A stretch of 64,000 bases of DNA from Gammaproteobacteria bacterium (lineage in GTDB: Bacteria > Pseudomonadota > Gammaproteobacteria > Enterobacterales > Alteromonadaceae). Position 1 is the stretch's first letter. Every line of letters begins with the position of its first letter. Location of the stretch: assembly GCA_018826295.1 (NCBI GenBank), contig JAHJZX010000068.1:1-64000 (forward strand). Direction: 5' to 3'. Shown one piece after another: positions 44,294 to 54,492 of the stretch. Both the position numbers and the translations under genes were made by a program. The notes under the pieces were generated by a model. The model saw only the letters and a program-made list of their open reading frames with translations. It was not told where the DNA came from and did not search any database.

Positions 44294-45328
44294 ATGTCTA
44301 ATAAATTCATGCATTTAGTTGCAATAGGTTCCGCTTTGTTGACCGCTGCCGGTTTGGTGCAAGCCGAGCAGGTAGAGCCGCAGGCCGCTTATCAGATGCC
44401 GTTGGCAGCCAACTCTTTGTTGACTGATATTATTGACGTGCAAGGTACGGCGCTGGTTGCAGTGGGTGAGCGCGGACACATTCTGGTGAGTAAGGATGGT
44501 GAGCAGTGGCAACAGGCACAAGTGCCGGTGCAGGCTAATCTGAACAGTGTTTATTTTGCCAATAAACAATATGGCTGGGCTGTTGGCCATGATGCCAGCA
44601 TTTTGCACACTACAGATGGTGGCTTAAGCTGGCAGATACAACATTTTGCCCCTGAGACAGACAAACCGCTGTTTGATATATATTTCTCTGATCTGCAAAA
44701 CGGCATTGCCGTTGGAGCTTATGGCTTATTTTACCGAACCCTTGATGGCGGCGTAAGCTGGAACAAAGAGTTTCATCCAGAATTGCTGTCCGAAGACGAT
44801 CAGGATTATCTGGCTGATTTGCAGCAGACGGATCCAGACTTATATGTAATAGAGCAGGGCGCGATTTTACCACACTTTAACCGGCTGTTTGCCGACGGTA
44901 ATGTGTTGTACATGGTCGGCGAAGCCGGATTTGCCGCTAAAAGTATAGATCTTGGTCAAAGCTGGAGCCGGCTGGAAGAATTTTATAATGGTTCATTATT
45001 TGACATTACCCGCTCTGAGCAGATGAGCCTGATAGCAGTGGGCCTGCGGGGGCACGCCTTTAAAAGTACTGATCAAGGCAACAACTGGTTGCCGCTAGAG
45101 CTGGAAGAGACCGCAACGTTCAACAGCGTATTTTCAGATGCAGCAGGACGGTTATTCCTGGTAGGTAACGCCGGTAGTCTGCTTGTCAGCAACAATGACG
45201 GCATCAGTTTTAGTGACAGCTCACAGGCCAATGGTAAGGCCATTGTTAATGGCCTGGTGTGGCAGGATAAATTAATACTGGTCACCGAAACCGGTGTAAA
45301 AACGATCAAACTAAGTGAATTAGAATAA
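44294..45328 (+). CDS. YCF48-related beta-propeller protein
   Basis: A 344-residue exported beta-propeller protein related to Ycf48/HCF136, which in phototrophs assists photosystem II assembly. No photosynthesis gene is present here, so that role does not apply. A signal peptide covers about 1-24. Repeated blades show the pattern GWAVGHDASILHTTDGGLSW, IAVGAYGLFYRTLDGGVSW and IAVGLRGHAFKSTDQGNNW. The following RND gene starts one base after its stop, so they are coupled. It probably acts in the periplasm with the RND protein. Confidence 0.88.
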   Translation: MSNKFMHLVAIGSALLTAAGLVQAEQVEPQAAYQMPLAANSLLTDIIDVQGTALVAVGERGHILVSKDGEQWQQAQVPVQANLNSVYFANKQYGWAVGHDASILHTTDGGLSWQIQHFAPETDKPLFDIYFSDLQNGIAVGAYGLFYRTLDGGVSWNKEFHPELLSEDDQDYLADLQQTDPDLYVIEQGAILPHFNRLFADGNVLYMVGEAGFAAKSIDLGQSWSRLEEFYNGSLFDITRSEQMSLIAVGLRGHAFKSTDQGNNWLPLELEETATFNSVFSDAAGRLFLVGNAGSLLVSNNDGISFSDSSQANGKAIVNGLVWQDKLILVTETGVKTIKLSELE

Positions 45329-45329
45329 G

Positions 45330-47645
45330 ATGAGTATTAACAGACTGGTCAATAAGTTTGAATATGCATTGTTCCGCCATCGGGCAATGGTTATTGTTGT
45401 CTTTTTGCTGGCAACCTTGTTTTTATTATTTAAAGCAACGTCAATTAAACTCGATGCCGCTTTTACAAAAAATATTCCGTTAAAACATGAATATATGCAA
45501 ACCTACCTGCGCCATGCGCAGGACTTTGGTGGTGCCAACAATATTCTGATCTCGCTGTGTGATACCCGAGGCGACATTTTTAACGCTGACTTTTTTAACA
45601 GTTTGCGCAACGCACATGACGAACTACTGTATACCCCGGGTGTTAACCGGGTACAGGTAAAATCGTTATTTAGCCCCAGTACCCGTTTTGTTGAAGTTGT
45701 TGAAGATGGCTTTGCCGGCGGCCCTGTTATTCCGGCTGATTTTGTTGCTAACGCCAGCGGTTTGGCAAAGGTGAAAGAAAATACCGAGAAAGCCGGCATT
45801 ATTGGCCGGATGGTAGCAGATGATTACAGCTGTGCGATGATTTCTGCCCAGTTGCTGGAAACCGATCCGGACAGCGGCGAAAAGCTTGATACTATCGGTT
45901 TTGCCAGTACGCTGGAGCAAAATATCCGCAATAAGTACGAAAATGACAACCTCAGTGTACATATAATTGGTTTTGCCAAAATGGTGGGTGATGTTGCCGA
46001 TGGTGCCAAAGGTGTTTTAGCCTTTTTTGCCGTAGCCATCGCTGTCACTTCTATTATGGTGTTCTTTTTTTGCCGCTCGTTAATGCTGACGATTTTGCCG
46101 ATAGCCTGTTCGCTGATGGCAGTAGTCTGGCAGATGGGATTATTGTCGGTGCTGGGGTTTGGTATCGATCCGATGTCGATACTGGTACCGTTTCTGGTGT
46201 TCGCTATCGGTGTTAGCCATGGCGTACAAATGATCAATTCAACCGGCAAGCGGGTTGCTGCCGGTATGGACGCCAAAACCGCGGCGCAAGCCAGTTTTCG
46301 CAAACTGCTGGTACCGGGCGGGGTAGCGTTACTGTCAGATACGGTTGGTTTTTTAACACTGTTGATTATTGAAATAGGCGTGATCCGCGAACTGGCTATT
46401 ACAGCAAGTTTAGGGGTCGCGGTAATTATTCTGACCAACCTCATTTTGCTGCCGGTATTGATGTCTTTTGTTAAGTTCAGCGCTAAGTATAAAGCACGCG
46501 CGGCAGCGCCTTCAGCTGCGGCCGATAAAATCTGGTATGCGTTATCGGCGTTTGCTACGCGTAAATATGCCGCCGTAATTTTGCTTAGTACTGCAGTACT
46601 ATTTGCCTTTGGGTATACGCAAAGCCAGCAGCTGAAAATTGGTGACTTACATGCCGGAGCGCCAGCGCTGCATGAAGAATCCCGTTACAACCAGGATACT
46701 TTTTTAATCACCGACCGCTACGCTATTTCTGTCGATTACATCAATGTGATGGTAGAAACCATACCCAGCGCCTGTACTGAGCACGATATTATGCAGCGTA
46801 TCGACCAGTTTCAGTGGCTGATGGAAAATGTTCCTGGGGTGCAATCTGCCGTGTCACTGGCTTCTGTGTCAAAAACCATTAATGCCGCCTTTAACGAGGG
46901 CAATGTAAAATGGCGCATCCTGCCACGCAACACGCAAAGTTTGGTACAGGCTTCTGCCCGGGTTGAAACCAGCACCGGCTTGTTAAATGCCGATTGCTCA
47001 GTGATGCCGGTAATGTTGTTTTTAGAAGATCACAAAGCAGAAACCATCGAACGGGTGGTGGCCGCAGCTAAGCAATATGGCGCTGAACTGGGTGATGAAG
47101 ACACCCGTTTTATGTTGGCATCCGGGCCGGCCGGCGTTATGGCGGCAACAAATGAGGCGGTGTCTGAAGCCCAGCAACCTATGATGTGGTATGTCTACGG
47201 TGCAGTAATTTTGTTATGTCTGCTTAGCTTCCGATCGTTGCGCGCCACTATTTCGGTGATATTGCCGCTATACGTGGTGTCGGTATTGGCAACGGCGCTG
47301 ATGACCAAACTGCAAATTGGTTTAACGGTATCAACCTTACCGGTTATTGCCTTAGGGGTGGGTATAGGTGTCGATTACGGTATTTACATACTGTCTAACA
47401 TGACGCAGATGTTACGTGATGGAGCGCCACTGCGTGAGGCCTACTTTGAAGCATTAAAAGAACGCGGCAGTGCGGTACTGTTTACCGGTATTACACTGGC
47501 GATAGGTGTCAGTACCTGGGTTTTCTCTGCTCTGAAGTTTCAGGTGGATATGGGCATACTGCTAACCTTTATGTTTATCGTTAATATGCTCGGTGCGATA
47601 GTGGTGTTGCCAGCACTGGCTGCATTTTTATGGCGGCGCAGGTAA
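45330..47645 (+). CDS. RND superfamily (MMPL/HpnN-like) transporter
   Basis: A 771-residue inner-membrane RND protein with two sets of membrane segments. The first helix is near 18-36, a periplasmic loop spans about 40-215, five helices lie at about 220-385, and the pattern then repeats. VPFLVFAIGVSHGVQMIN and VIALGVGIGVDYGIYILSN are the helix-4 regions of each half, the second with the D residues expected for proton coupling. This form resembles MMPL and hopanoid-type exporters rather than AcrB; no membrane-fusion partner is nearby. It is translationally linked to the YCF48-like gene, and a terminator follows. Confidence 0.9.
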   Translation: MSINRLVNKFEYALFRHRAMVIVVFLLATLFLLFKATSIKLDAAFTKNIPLKHEYMQTYLRHAQDFGGANNILISLCDTRGDIFNADFFNSLRNAHDELLYTPGVNRVQVKSLFSPSTRFVEVVEDGFAGGPVIPADFVANASGLAKVKENTEKAGIIGRMVADDYSCAMISAQLLETDPDSGEKLDTIGFASTLEQNIRNKYENDNLSVHIIGFAKMVGDVADGAKGVLAFFAVAIAVTSIMVFFFCRSLMLTILPIACSLMAVVWQMGLLSVLGFGIDPMSILVPFLVFAIGVSHGVQMINSTGKRVAAGMDAKTAAQASFRKLLVPGGVALLSDTVGFLTLLIIEIGVIRELAITASLGVAVIILTNLILLPVLMSFVKFSAKYKARAAAPSAAADKIWYALSAFATRKYAAVILLSTAVLFAFGYTQSQQLKIGDLHAGAPALHEESRYNQDTFLITDRYAISVDYINVMVETIPSACTEHDIMQRIDQFQWLMENVPGVQSAVSLASVSKTINAAFNEGNVKWRILPRNTQSLVQASARVETSTGLLNADCSVMPVMLFLEDHKAETIERVVAAAKQYGAELGDEDTRFMLASGPAGVMAATNEAVSEAQQPMMWYVYGAVILLCLLSFRSLRATISVILPLYVVSVLATALMTKLQIGLTVSTLPVIALGVGIGVDYGIYILSNMTQMLRDGAPLREAYFEALKERGSAVLFTGITLAIGVSTWVFSALKFQVDMGILLTFMFIVNMLGAIVVLPALAAFLWRRR

Positions 47646-47669
47646 AAATATTCCTGCATGAATAAACAC

Positions 47670-47697
47670 GAAAATGGCCGAAAGGCCATTTTCTATT
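47670..47697 (+). terminator. Terminator after the RND gene
   Basis: A 10-bp stem GAAAATGGCC/GGCCATTTTC with a GAAA loop, followed by TATTT. Confidence 0.85.
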
Positions 47698-47870
47698 TAC
47701 GCTAGTTGAATAAGTTGTCAGAGCCTTTAAAAATCACTGGTTTAACCAGCATAAAAGGCAAAAATAGTGCTCGAAAAGCGCTACAATTGGCACTACACTG
47801 CGCAGCTGACACGCTCTGGTATGTTCGGTAGCGCCTGCTTTACAGCAGTGACTGCAAAAAGGATACAAAA

Positions 47871-50800
47871 ATGGCACTGATAGACGGTCAACCCTCTGTA
47901 TTACTACAAAATGTTAATAAACTAATTAAACAAAAAGTGAAAGATCAGGTGCACCTGATCGAAAAGTTTGCCTATACCCTGTATGGCAATATGTCGAATG
48001 AAGATTTAGTTGGCCGCAATGACAGCGACTTGTATGGCGCCGCACTAAGTTTATGGCAAACCTTTAATCGTCACGCACAACCTGACGCCATGATCCGGGT
48101 ATTTAATCCGGAAATTGCTAAGCATGGCTGGGAGTCTAAGCACACTGTGGTTGAAATAGTGGTTGCGGATATGCCCTTTTTGGTTGACTCAGTACGCATG
48201 GCATTAAGCCGCCTTAATATTACTGCGCACCTGTTACTGCATTACCCATTGCAGACCGAGCGTGATGATAAAGGCAACATCACGGATTTCTTTAAGCTTG
48301 GCAGTAAAGACACGGCCAGCACACAACAGACCGTATTTCATATTGAAATTGATCGGCTGACTGACAAAGCCGCTATTTCGGCGCTGACTGACGAATTGCA
48401 CTCAGTGATGGAAGATGTATCTCTGGCGGTACAAGATTGGAAACCCGCGCGTGAAAAGTTAAAGCAGGTTATAAAAAACTTACCAAAGCAAAGCGGCAAA
48501 GCCAGCAAGGCAGAAGTAGAGCAGGTTAACGACTTTTTAAACTGGCTGGTTAAAGATAATTTTACTCTGTTAGGTTACCGCGAGTATCGCATTAGCCCGG
48601 TGAAAGGTGACTACCAGATTTGTGGTATTGATGACACTTCGCTGGGTTTAATGCGCCGTACATCGTCTCGTGAACTGATGCTGTCTGAATTACCTGAATC
48701 TGGCCGTAAGCAGGCACTGAGTCAGGCGTTGTTAATCCTGACCAAAACCAACAATAAATCCCGAGTCCACCGTCCGGCTTATATCGATTATATCGGCGTA
48801 AAAAAATTCGATAAAGACGGTAAAGTCATTGGCGAAGATCGTTTTATCGGTTTGTATTCCTCGTCGCTGTATAACAACAGTGCCGGCGATATTCCGCTGC
48901 TAAAAGATAAACTGGCTGCTGTTATGCAAAAGTCAGAATTTGCCGGCGGTACCCATGCTTACAAAGCCTTGCTCAATATCCTGGAAACTTATCCGCGTGA
49001 TGAGCTTATTCAGGCGACCGCAGATGAATTACTGCACGTAGCCATGGGCGTACTGCAAATGCAGGAACGTGATATGACGCGGGTCTTTATGCGTAAAGAA
49101 CCCTTTGGCCGTTTTGTTACTACCATGGTGTATGTACCGCGCGAGCGTTATAACACCCAGCTGCGTAAAGAAACCCAGGTCATTTTACAAAACGCACTGG
49201 GTAGCGACGAGCCGGTGGAATTTACCACCTATTTCTCTGAATCTGTGCTGGCACGTACCCATTACCTGGTACGGATCAGCGATAGCCATGTCGAGTATAA
49301 AGTGAAAGATATTGAACGTAATCTGGTTGAAGCGGCCCGTACCTGGGAAGACAAATTAGAAAGCGCGTTAATTGGCGTTTATGGTGAAGCACGAGGCCGT
49401 GAGCTGATTGGCAAATATGTAAACGCCTTCCCGCGCAGTTACAAAGAAGAAATGCTGCCAAACGATGCTTTGGTCGACATTGGCAAGTTAGAAGCGCTGA
49501 ATGAAGAGCATAAGCTGGAAATGCTATTTTACCGGCCGCAGGAAGAAAAAGCTGAAAGCAAAGCGGTGCGGTTAAATCTGTTCCATAAAGACCATCCGAT
49601 CCATTTATCTGATGTGCTGCCAATGCTGGAAAACTTCGGCTTACGCGTGATCGGCGAGACACCTTATGCCGTTAAATGCGCCGATGGCACCGTCAGCTGG
49701 ATATTAAATTTCGCCATGGAACTAAACTGTGCGGTACCGGCAGACTTTGAAGCGGCACAGAACTCGTTTCAAAACTCCTTTGCCAAAGTATGGGCTGGCC
49801 AGTTAGAAGATGACGGTTTTAACAAGTTGATCCTCGGTGCTGGCCTGAGCGGACGTGAAGCGTCGCTGTTGCGCGCCTATGCTAAATATAAACGCCAGAT
49901 TGGTGGCACGTTCAGTCAGTCGTACGTTGAGAGTACTTTTACCCGTTATGCAGAGCTGGCCAACTTGCTGGTTCAGCTATTTAACAGCAAATTTGAGCCG
50001 AAATCTAAAGCGACAGCCAAAACTATTGAGAAACTGGAAGAGCAAATCACCAGTCAGTTGGAGCATGTGGCTAACCTGGATGACGACCGTATTATCCGCC
50101 GCTTTGTTGACATGATTAATGCCACTCTGCGTACCAACTATTTCCAAAAATTATCAGATGGCGCCGACAAACCTTATATCTCGTTTAAGATTAAATCCGA
50201 TCTTATTCCGGACATGCCGCTACCAACGCCAATGTTTGAGATTTTTGTCTACTCGCCCAGAGTAGAAGGCGTACATTTGCGCTTTGGCAAAGTAGCCCGC
50301 GGTGGCTTGCGCTGGTCAGATCGCCGGGAAGACTTCCGTACCGAAGTACTCGGCCTGGTAAAAGCCCAGCAGGTAAAAAACACCGTTATCGTACCAACTG
50401 GCTCAAAAGGTGGTTTTGTCTGTAAAAAACTGCCGGAAACCGGCGGACGTGAGGCTTTCCTCAATGAAGGTAAAGAGTGTTACCGCACCTTTATTCGTGG
50501 GTTGCTGGATATTACCGACAATATCGTACAAGGCGCGGTAGTACCGCCAAAAGACGTAGTCCGCCATGACGAGGATGACCCTTATCTGGTTGTTGCTGCA
50601 GATAAAGGCACGGCGACGTTTTCTGATATCTCTAACGGTATCTCGGAAGAATATGGTTTCTGGCTGGGGGATGCCTTTGCCTCTGGTGGTTCAAACGGTT
50701 ATGACCATAAGAAAATGGGTATTACTGCCCGTGGTGGCTGGGAGTCAGTTAAACGTCACTTCCGTGAAATTGGCATAGACTGTCAAAACACCGATTTTAC

Positions 50801-52709
50801 CTGTGTTGGCATTGGTGATATGGCCGGCGATGTGTTTGGTAATGGCATGTTATTGTCCAGGCATATTCGTTTGCAGGTGGCGTTTAACCATATGCATATT
50901 TTTATCGATCCGAATCCGGATGCGGCAAAAAGTTGGCAGGAACGTGAGCGGCTATTCAATTTACCGACCTCAACCTGGGATGATTACAATAAGGCGTTAA
51001 TTTCAGAGGGCGGTGGTATTTTCCTGCGTAGCGCTAAAGCGATTAAACTGTCGCCGCAGATGAAAGAAATGCTTGGCACCACCAAAGCCAGCATGACCCC
51101 TAATGAGCTTATCCGCGAAACGCTGATGATGCCGGTAGATCTGATTTGGAACGGTGGTATTGGTACCTACATTAAAGGCAGCAGCGAAAGCCATGCTGAA
51201 GTGGGTGATCGCGGCTCAGAGCCGCTGCGGGTTAATGGTAAAGATTTGCAGGCAAAAATCTTTGGCGAAGGCGGTAACCTGGGCGCGACCCAGCGTGGCC
51301 GGATTGAATTTGCCATGCATGGCGGCCTGATCAACACTGACTTTGTCGACAACGTTGGTGGCGTAACCTGCTCAGACAATGAAGTAAACATAAAAATCTT
51401 ACTGAATACTCTGGTATCGGCTGGCGATTTGACACTAAAACAGCGTAATAAATTACTGCTGGATATGACTGATGACGTGGCGGCAATCGTTATTAAAGAC
51501 TGCTATCGTCAAACGCAGAGCATTAGCATTTCTTCCTTGCTTGGCTCTGAGCAGTTAAAAGAATACACCCGTTTTATTCATACGCTGGAAAAAGATGGCA
51601 AGCTAAACCGTGAGCTGGAGTTTTTACCAACAGACGACGAGCTGGCCGAGCGTATGGCCAAAGGCCAGGGCTTAACCCGGCCAGAGCTGTCTATTCTGAC
51701 GGCTTACGGCAAAATGGTATTGAAAGAGCGTTTGGTATTACCGGAAATTTTTGAGAACGCTTATTTTAAACGCCAGTTATTTGCAAACTTCCCGCAGATG
51801 CTGCAGGACAAGTATGCTAAAGAAATGGAAAACCATCCGCTGAAGGGCGAAATTATCGCCACTAAACTGGCGAATATGCTGGTAAACGAGATGGGGCCTA
51901 ACTTTGCTCAGCGCATGCAGGAAGAAACCGGTGCCAGCGTTGGCGAAGTAACGCTGTGTTATGCCATAGCGCGTGATTTGTTTGATATGGCTGCAGTTTG
52001 GCGCAAAGTAGAACAACTGGATAACGTGATCCCGGCTGAGCTGCAAACCCGTTTGTTGCATCAGTTGCGCCGCACTATGCGCCGGGCAACACGTTGGTTC
52101 CTGCGCCATCGCAATAAGGCATTGGACATTCAACAGACTGTTGATTTCTTCAAACCGGCTTACCAGCAATTGGCTCAGGATTTGGCCAAATACCTGGCAC
52201 CATCGGAGTTGGAACAGCTGCAACAAAAGCAAGCTAACTTTGTTGAACAGGGTGTGCCTGAAGACGTCGCTCAGTACTTATCGCAACTTAGCACGCTGTT
52301 CTCGGTAATGGATATTGCTCAGGTTGCGGATACCGAGAAGGTGTCACTGCCAATGGTCGCTGAAATTTACTTTAAATTGGGCGACAAGTTAGATCTGCAC
52401 TGGTTCCTCGATCAAATTACCGCGCAACCGGTCGCTAACCACTGGCAGGCACTGGCGCGGGCATCATACCGTGAAGAATTAGACTGGCAGCAACGGGCAC
52501 TGTCTGCTGTTGTGGTACGCAGCTGTGGCAAGGTATGCGCGGCAGATGAGGTGATAAACAGCTGGATTAATGCGCATGACGCCTTACTGGAACGTTGGCG
52601 GTTAATGCTGGCCGAGTTTAAAACCACTAAGAGCCATGAATTCGCTAAGTTTTCAGTGGCGCTACGTGAATTAATGTTATTAAGTCACCACTGCGATCCT
52701 GTAAAATAA
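47871..52709 (+). CDS. gdhB: NAD-specific glutamate dehydrogenase, large type
   Basis: The enzyme oxidatively deaminates glutamate to 2-oxoglutarate with NAD+. The 1612-residue length matches the large 180-kDa class (GDH180) of gammaproteobacteria. N-terminal ACT-like regulatory regions span roughly 1-700. The catalytic domain begins near 790, with RFGKVARGGLRWSDRREDFRTEVLGLVKAQQVKNTVIVPTGSKGGF split by short spacers. GIGDMAGDVFGNGMLLSRHI is the nucleotide-binding region. A helical C-terminal domain completes it. AAAGGA lies before the ATG. It is a single-gene unit with its own terminator. Confidence 0.96.
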   Translation: MALIDGQPSVLLQNVNKLIKQKVKDQVHLIEKFAYTLYGNMSNEDLVGRNDSDLYGAALSLWQTFNRHAQPDAMIRVFNPEIAKHGWESKHTVVEIVVADMPFLVDSVRMALSRLNITAHLLLHYPLQTERDDKGNITDFFKLGSKDTASTQQTVFHIEIDRLTDKAAISALTDELHSVMEDVSLAVQDWKPAREKLKQVIKNLPKQSGKASKAEVEQVNDFLNWLVKDNFTLLGYREYRISPVKGDYQICGIDDTSLGLMRRTSSRELMLSELPESGRKQALSQALLILTKTNNKSRVHRPAYIDYIGVKKFDKDGKVIGEDRFIGLYSSSLYNNSAGDIPLLKDKLAAVMQKSEFAGGTHAYKALLNILETYPRDELIQATADELLHVAMGVLQMQERDMTRVFMRKEPFGRFVTTMVYVPRERYNTQLRKETQVILQNALGSDEPVEFTTYFSESVLARTHYLVRISDSHVEYKVKDIERNLVEAARTWEDKLESALIGVYGEARGRELIGKYVNAFPRSYKEEMLPNDALVDIGKLEALNEEHKLEMLFYRPQEEKAESKAVRLNLFHKDHPIHLSDVLPMLENFGLRVIGETPYAVKCADGTVSWILNFAMELNCAVPADFEAAQNSFQNSFAKVWAGQLEDDGFNKLILGAGLSGREASLLRAYAKYKRQIGGTFSQSYVESTFTRYAELANLLVQLFNSKFEPKSKATAKTIEKLEEQITSQLEHVANLDDDRIIRRFVDMINATLRTNYFQKLSDGADKPYISFKIKSDLIPDMPLPTPMFEIFVYSPRVEGVHLRFGKVARGGLRWSDRREDFRTEVLGLVKAQQVKNTVIVPTGSKGGFVCKKLPETGGREAFLNEGKECYRTFIRGLLDITDNIVQGAVVPPKDVVRHDEDDPYLVVAADKGTATFSDISNGISEEYGFWLGDAFASGGSNGYDHKKMGITARGGWESVKRHFREIGIDCQNTDFTCVGIGDMAGDVFGNGMLLSRHIRLQVAFNHMHIFIDPNPDAAKSWQERERLFNLPTSTWDDYNKALISEGGGIFLRSAKAIKLSPQMKEMLGTTKASMTPNELIRETLMMPVDLIWNGGIGTYIKGSSESHAEVGDRGSEPLRVNGKDLQAKIFGEGGNLGATQRGRIEFAMHGGLINTDFVDNVGGVTCSDNEVNIKILLNTLVSAGDLTLKQRNKLLLDMTDDVAAIVIKDCYRQTQSISISSLLGSEQLKEYTRFIHTLEKDGKLNRELEFLPTDDELAERMAKGQGLTRPELSILTAYGKMVLKERLVLPEIFENAYFKRQLFANFPQMLQDKYAKEMENHPLKGEIIATKLANMLVNEMGPNFAQRMQEETGASVGEVTLCYAIARDLFDMAAVWRKVEQLDNVIPAELQTRLLHQLRRTMRRATRWFLRHRNKALDIQQTVDFFKPAYQQLAQDLAKYLAPSELEQLQQKQANFVEQGVPEDVAQYLSQLSTLFSVMDIAQVADTEKVSLPMVAEIYFKLGDKLDLHWFLDQITAQPVANHWQALARASYREELDWQQRALSAVVVRSCGKVCAADEVINSWINAHDALLERWRLMLAEFKTTKSHEFAKFSVALRELMLLSHHCDPVK

Positions 52710-52725
52710 GGCGTTAAGTCGCTAC

Positions 52726-52755
52726 AATACCCCGGCTGGTCCGGGGTATTTTTTT
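52726..52755 (+). terminator. Terminator after NAD-GDH
   Basis: A 10-bp stem AATACCCCGG/CCGGGGTATT with a 5-nt loop and a T run. Confidence 0.93.
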
Positions 52756-52773
52756 GGTTAAATAAGGCTGATT

Positions 52774-53784
52774 ATGTTTTATCCTATTGCGCAAAAACTG
52801 ATGTTCGCTTGTGACGCTGAATGGTCACATAATTTTGCTTTAGGCAGTTTAAAACAGCTGTCACACACGCCATTTGCCGCCTTGTGGCGGCAGCAACTTC
52901 AGCCTAAGCCGGTTACGGTGGCAGGCATACGTTTTGATAATCCGTTAGGTCTGGCCGCTGGCCTGGATAAAAACGCAGAATGTATTGATGCTTTTGGTCA
53001 GATGGGCTTTGGTTTTATTGAAGTGGGTACTATTACGCCAAGGCCGCAATTGGGTAATGACAAGCCGCGCATATTTCGGTTGCCGCAGTCGCAGGCCATT
53101 ATTAACCGTATGGGTTTTAACAATAAAGGCGTGGATTATCTGGTACACAACGTGAAAAACGCCAGCTATAAAGGCGTGTTGGGTATAAATATCGGCAAAA
53201 ACAAAGACACACCAAACGAGCAGGGCAAAGATGACTATGTGCACTGTATGCGCAAGGTATATGCCCATGCCAGCTATATTACGGTAAATATATCATCACC
53301 CAATACCCCGGGTTTACGTGATTTGCAATTTGGCGATGCATTACTTGATTTGCTGCAAAGCGTGAAAAACGAACAACTGGACTTACAGGCGCAGTACGAT
53401 AAATATGTGCCGGTGTTTGTCAAAATTGCCCCTGATATGGATCTGGTTGCCGTGCAACAAGTGGCCGAAACCTTGCTTAAAAGCAAAATGGACGGTGTAG
53501 TGGCCACCAATACCACACTGGACAGAAGCCTGGTACAGGGTCAACGTTATGCCGACGAAGCAGGCGGTTTAAGCGGTTTACCGGTACGGGATAAAAGTAC
53601 TCAGGTGTTGGCACAGCTGCGCCAGGCTGTTGGTGCAGATTTGCCTATTATTGGCGTCGGCGGTATCAGTGACGCTGCTTCAGCGCAGGACAAACTTGCT
53701 GCCGGGGCGAATTTATTACAGGTATATACCGGCTTTATTTATCGTGGTCCGGCATTAATTAAAGAGATCGTCGACAGCTTATAA
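52774..53784 (+). CDS. pyrD: Dihydroorotate dehydrogenase (quinone), class 2
   Basis: A membrane-associated flavoenzyme that oxidises dihydroorotate to orotate with quinone, the fourth step of pyrimidine synthesis. The 336-residue length equals the E. coli class 2 enzyme. It has the N-terminal membrane-association helix, [14 protein letters not shown], and [18 protein letters not shown]. The catalytic base is Ser175 in [33 protein letters not shown] is the FMN-phosphate loop. It is followed by zapC, the same order as in E. coli. Confidence 0.97.
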   Translation: MFYPIAQKLMFACDAEWSHNFALGSLKQLSHTPFAALWRQQLQPKPVTVAGIRFDNPLGLAAGLDKNAECIDAFGQMGFGFIEVGTITPRPQLGNDKPRIFRLPQSQAIINRMGFNNKGVDYLVHNVKNASYKGVLGINIGKNKDTPNEQGKDDYVHCMRKVYAHASYITVNISSPNTPGLRDLQFGDALLDLLQSVKNEQLDLQAQYDKYVPVFVKIAPDMDLVAVQQVAETLLKSKMDGVVATNTTLDRSLVQGQRYADEAGGLSGLPVRDKSTQVLAQLRQAVGADLPIIGVGGISDAASAQDKLAAGANLLQVYTGFIYRGPALIKEIVDSL

Positions 53785-53801
53785 GGATCAGGAGCTGATC
53801 C
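53785..53801 (+). terminator. Hairpin directly after pyrD
   Basis: A 7-bp stem GGATCAG/CTGATCC with a GAG loop starting right after the stop codon. No T run follows, so terminator function is uncertain. It contains two GATC sites. Confidence 0.35.
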
Positions 53802-53900
53802 TGCATTGTTAGAACAAAAAAGTCTTTAACATCCTGATCAGCTTAGTGTATTTCTGTAAATGTTTAATAAATAACCATTATCTTATCCGCAGGGAATTGC

Positions 53901-54416
53901 ATGTTAAGGCCATCAGAACGCTGGTACTGGAGTTACAGCCAAACACGGGACCGTTTGATACTCGACTTATCGGACGACGCGCAGTTTTGCACGCCGTTTA
54001 GTGCCGGTCAATTGCTGCATATACCAAACCAGCAAGCGTTGTCGATGGCTGAAGCCGAAGCGTTCTGGACGATAGATAACAGCTTGCAAGCGCTGGAGTT
54101 ACCTGCCGCCGTAAGGCTGGAATTGTGTCTGACAGCGTTAAGCTGCCAGTTTATGCAACAGCAAGCTCATAAAAGCTGGTATTTTCAACAAGCCAGCCAC
54201 TGCGAGGCCCAACTGTATGACGTGGTAACACTGCGTGGCTTAATCAGCCAATATGCTTTGGTGGTTGCTGCTGAGCAAGATTGTGTCAGTTGTCTGCTAC
54301 TTGGTGAACTCAGTTCTCTGGCCGGTAAAATGTTACCGCGATTGAGCGTTATTCGTGTATTACGTAACCGCATCAGTGCGCTGGATGTCGCCATTCCTTA
54401 TCGGCACATTGCCTGA
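53901..54416 (+). CDS. zapC: Cell division protein ZapC
   Basis: ZapC binds FtsZ at mid-cell and stabilises Z-ring polymers. The 171-residue protein shows the family pattern of an N-terminal WYWSYSQTRDRLILDLS (compare E. coli WRWYYDEEHDRMMLDL), a helical region ending HKSWYF, and a C-terminal domain containing LCLLLGELSSLAGKM-like and IKVLRNRISAL-like segments. Placement downstream of pyrD matches the gammaproteobacterial pyrD-zapC pairing. Overall identity to E. coli appears low, so the call leans on synteny. Confidence 0.85.
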   Translation: MLRPSERWYWSYSQTRDRLILDLSDDAQFCTPFSAGQLLHIPNQQALSMAEAEAFWTIDNSLQALELPAAVRLELCLTALSCQFMQQQAHKSWYFQQASHCEAQLYDVVTLRGLISQYALVVAAEQDCVSCLLLGELSSLAGKMLPRLSVIRVLRNRISALDVAIPYRHIA

Positions 54417-54492
54417 TTTTTTACTGCAGTTGTTTCCCTCAGCTAGCGATGCGACTACACTAGCGCCAGTTTAATCTGTCAGAAGCTATGTT

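Noticed and set aside
45824..46444. 206-codon frame on the minus strand opposite the RND gene
   Set aside because: It lies wholly inside a well-supported RND transporter gene, has a low-complexity Ile/Thr/Pro-rich translation typical of an antisense shadow, and has no ribosome site.
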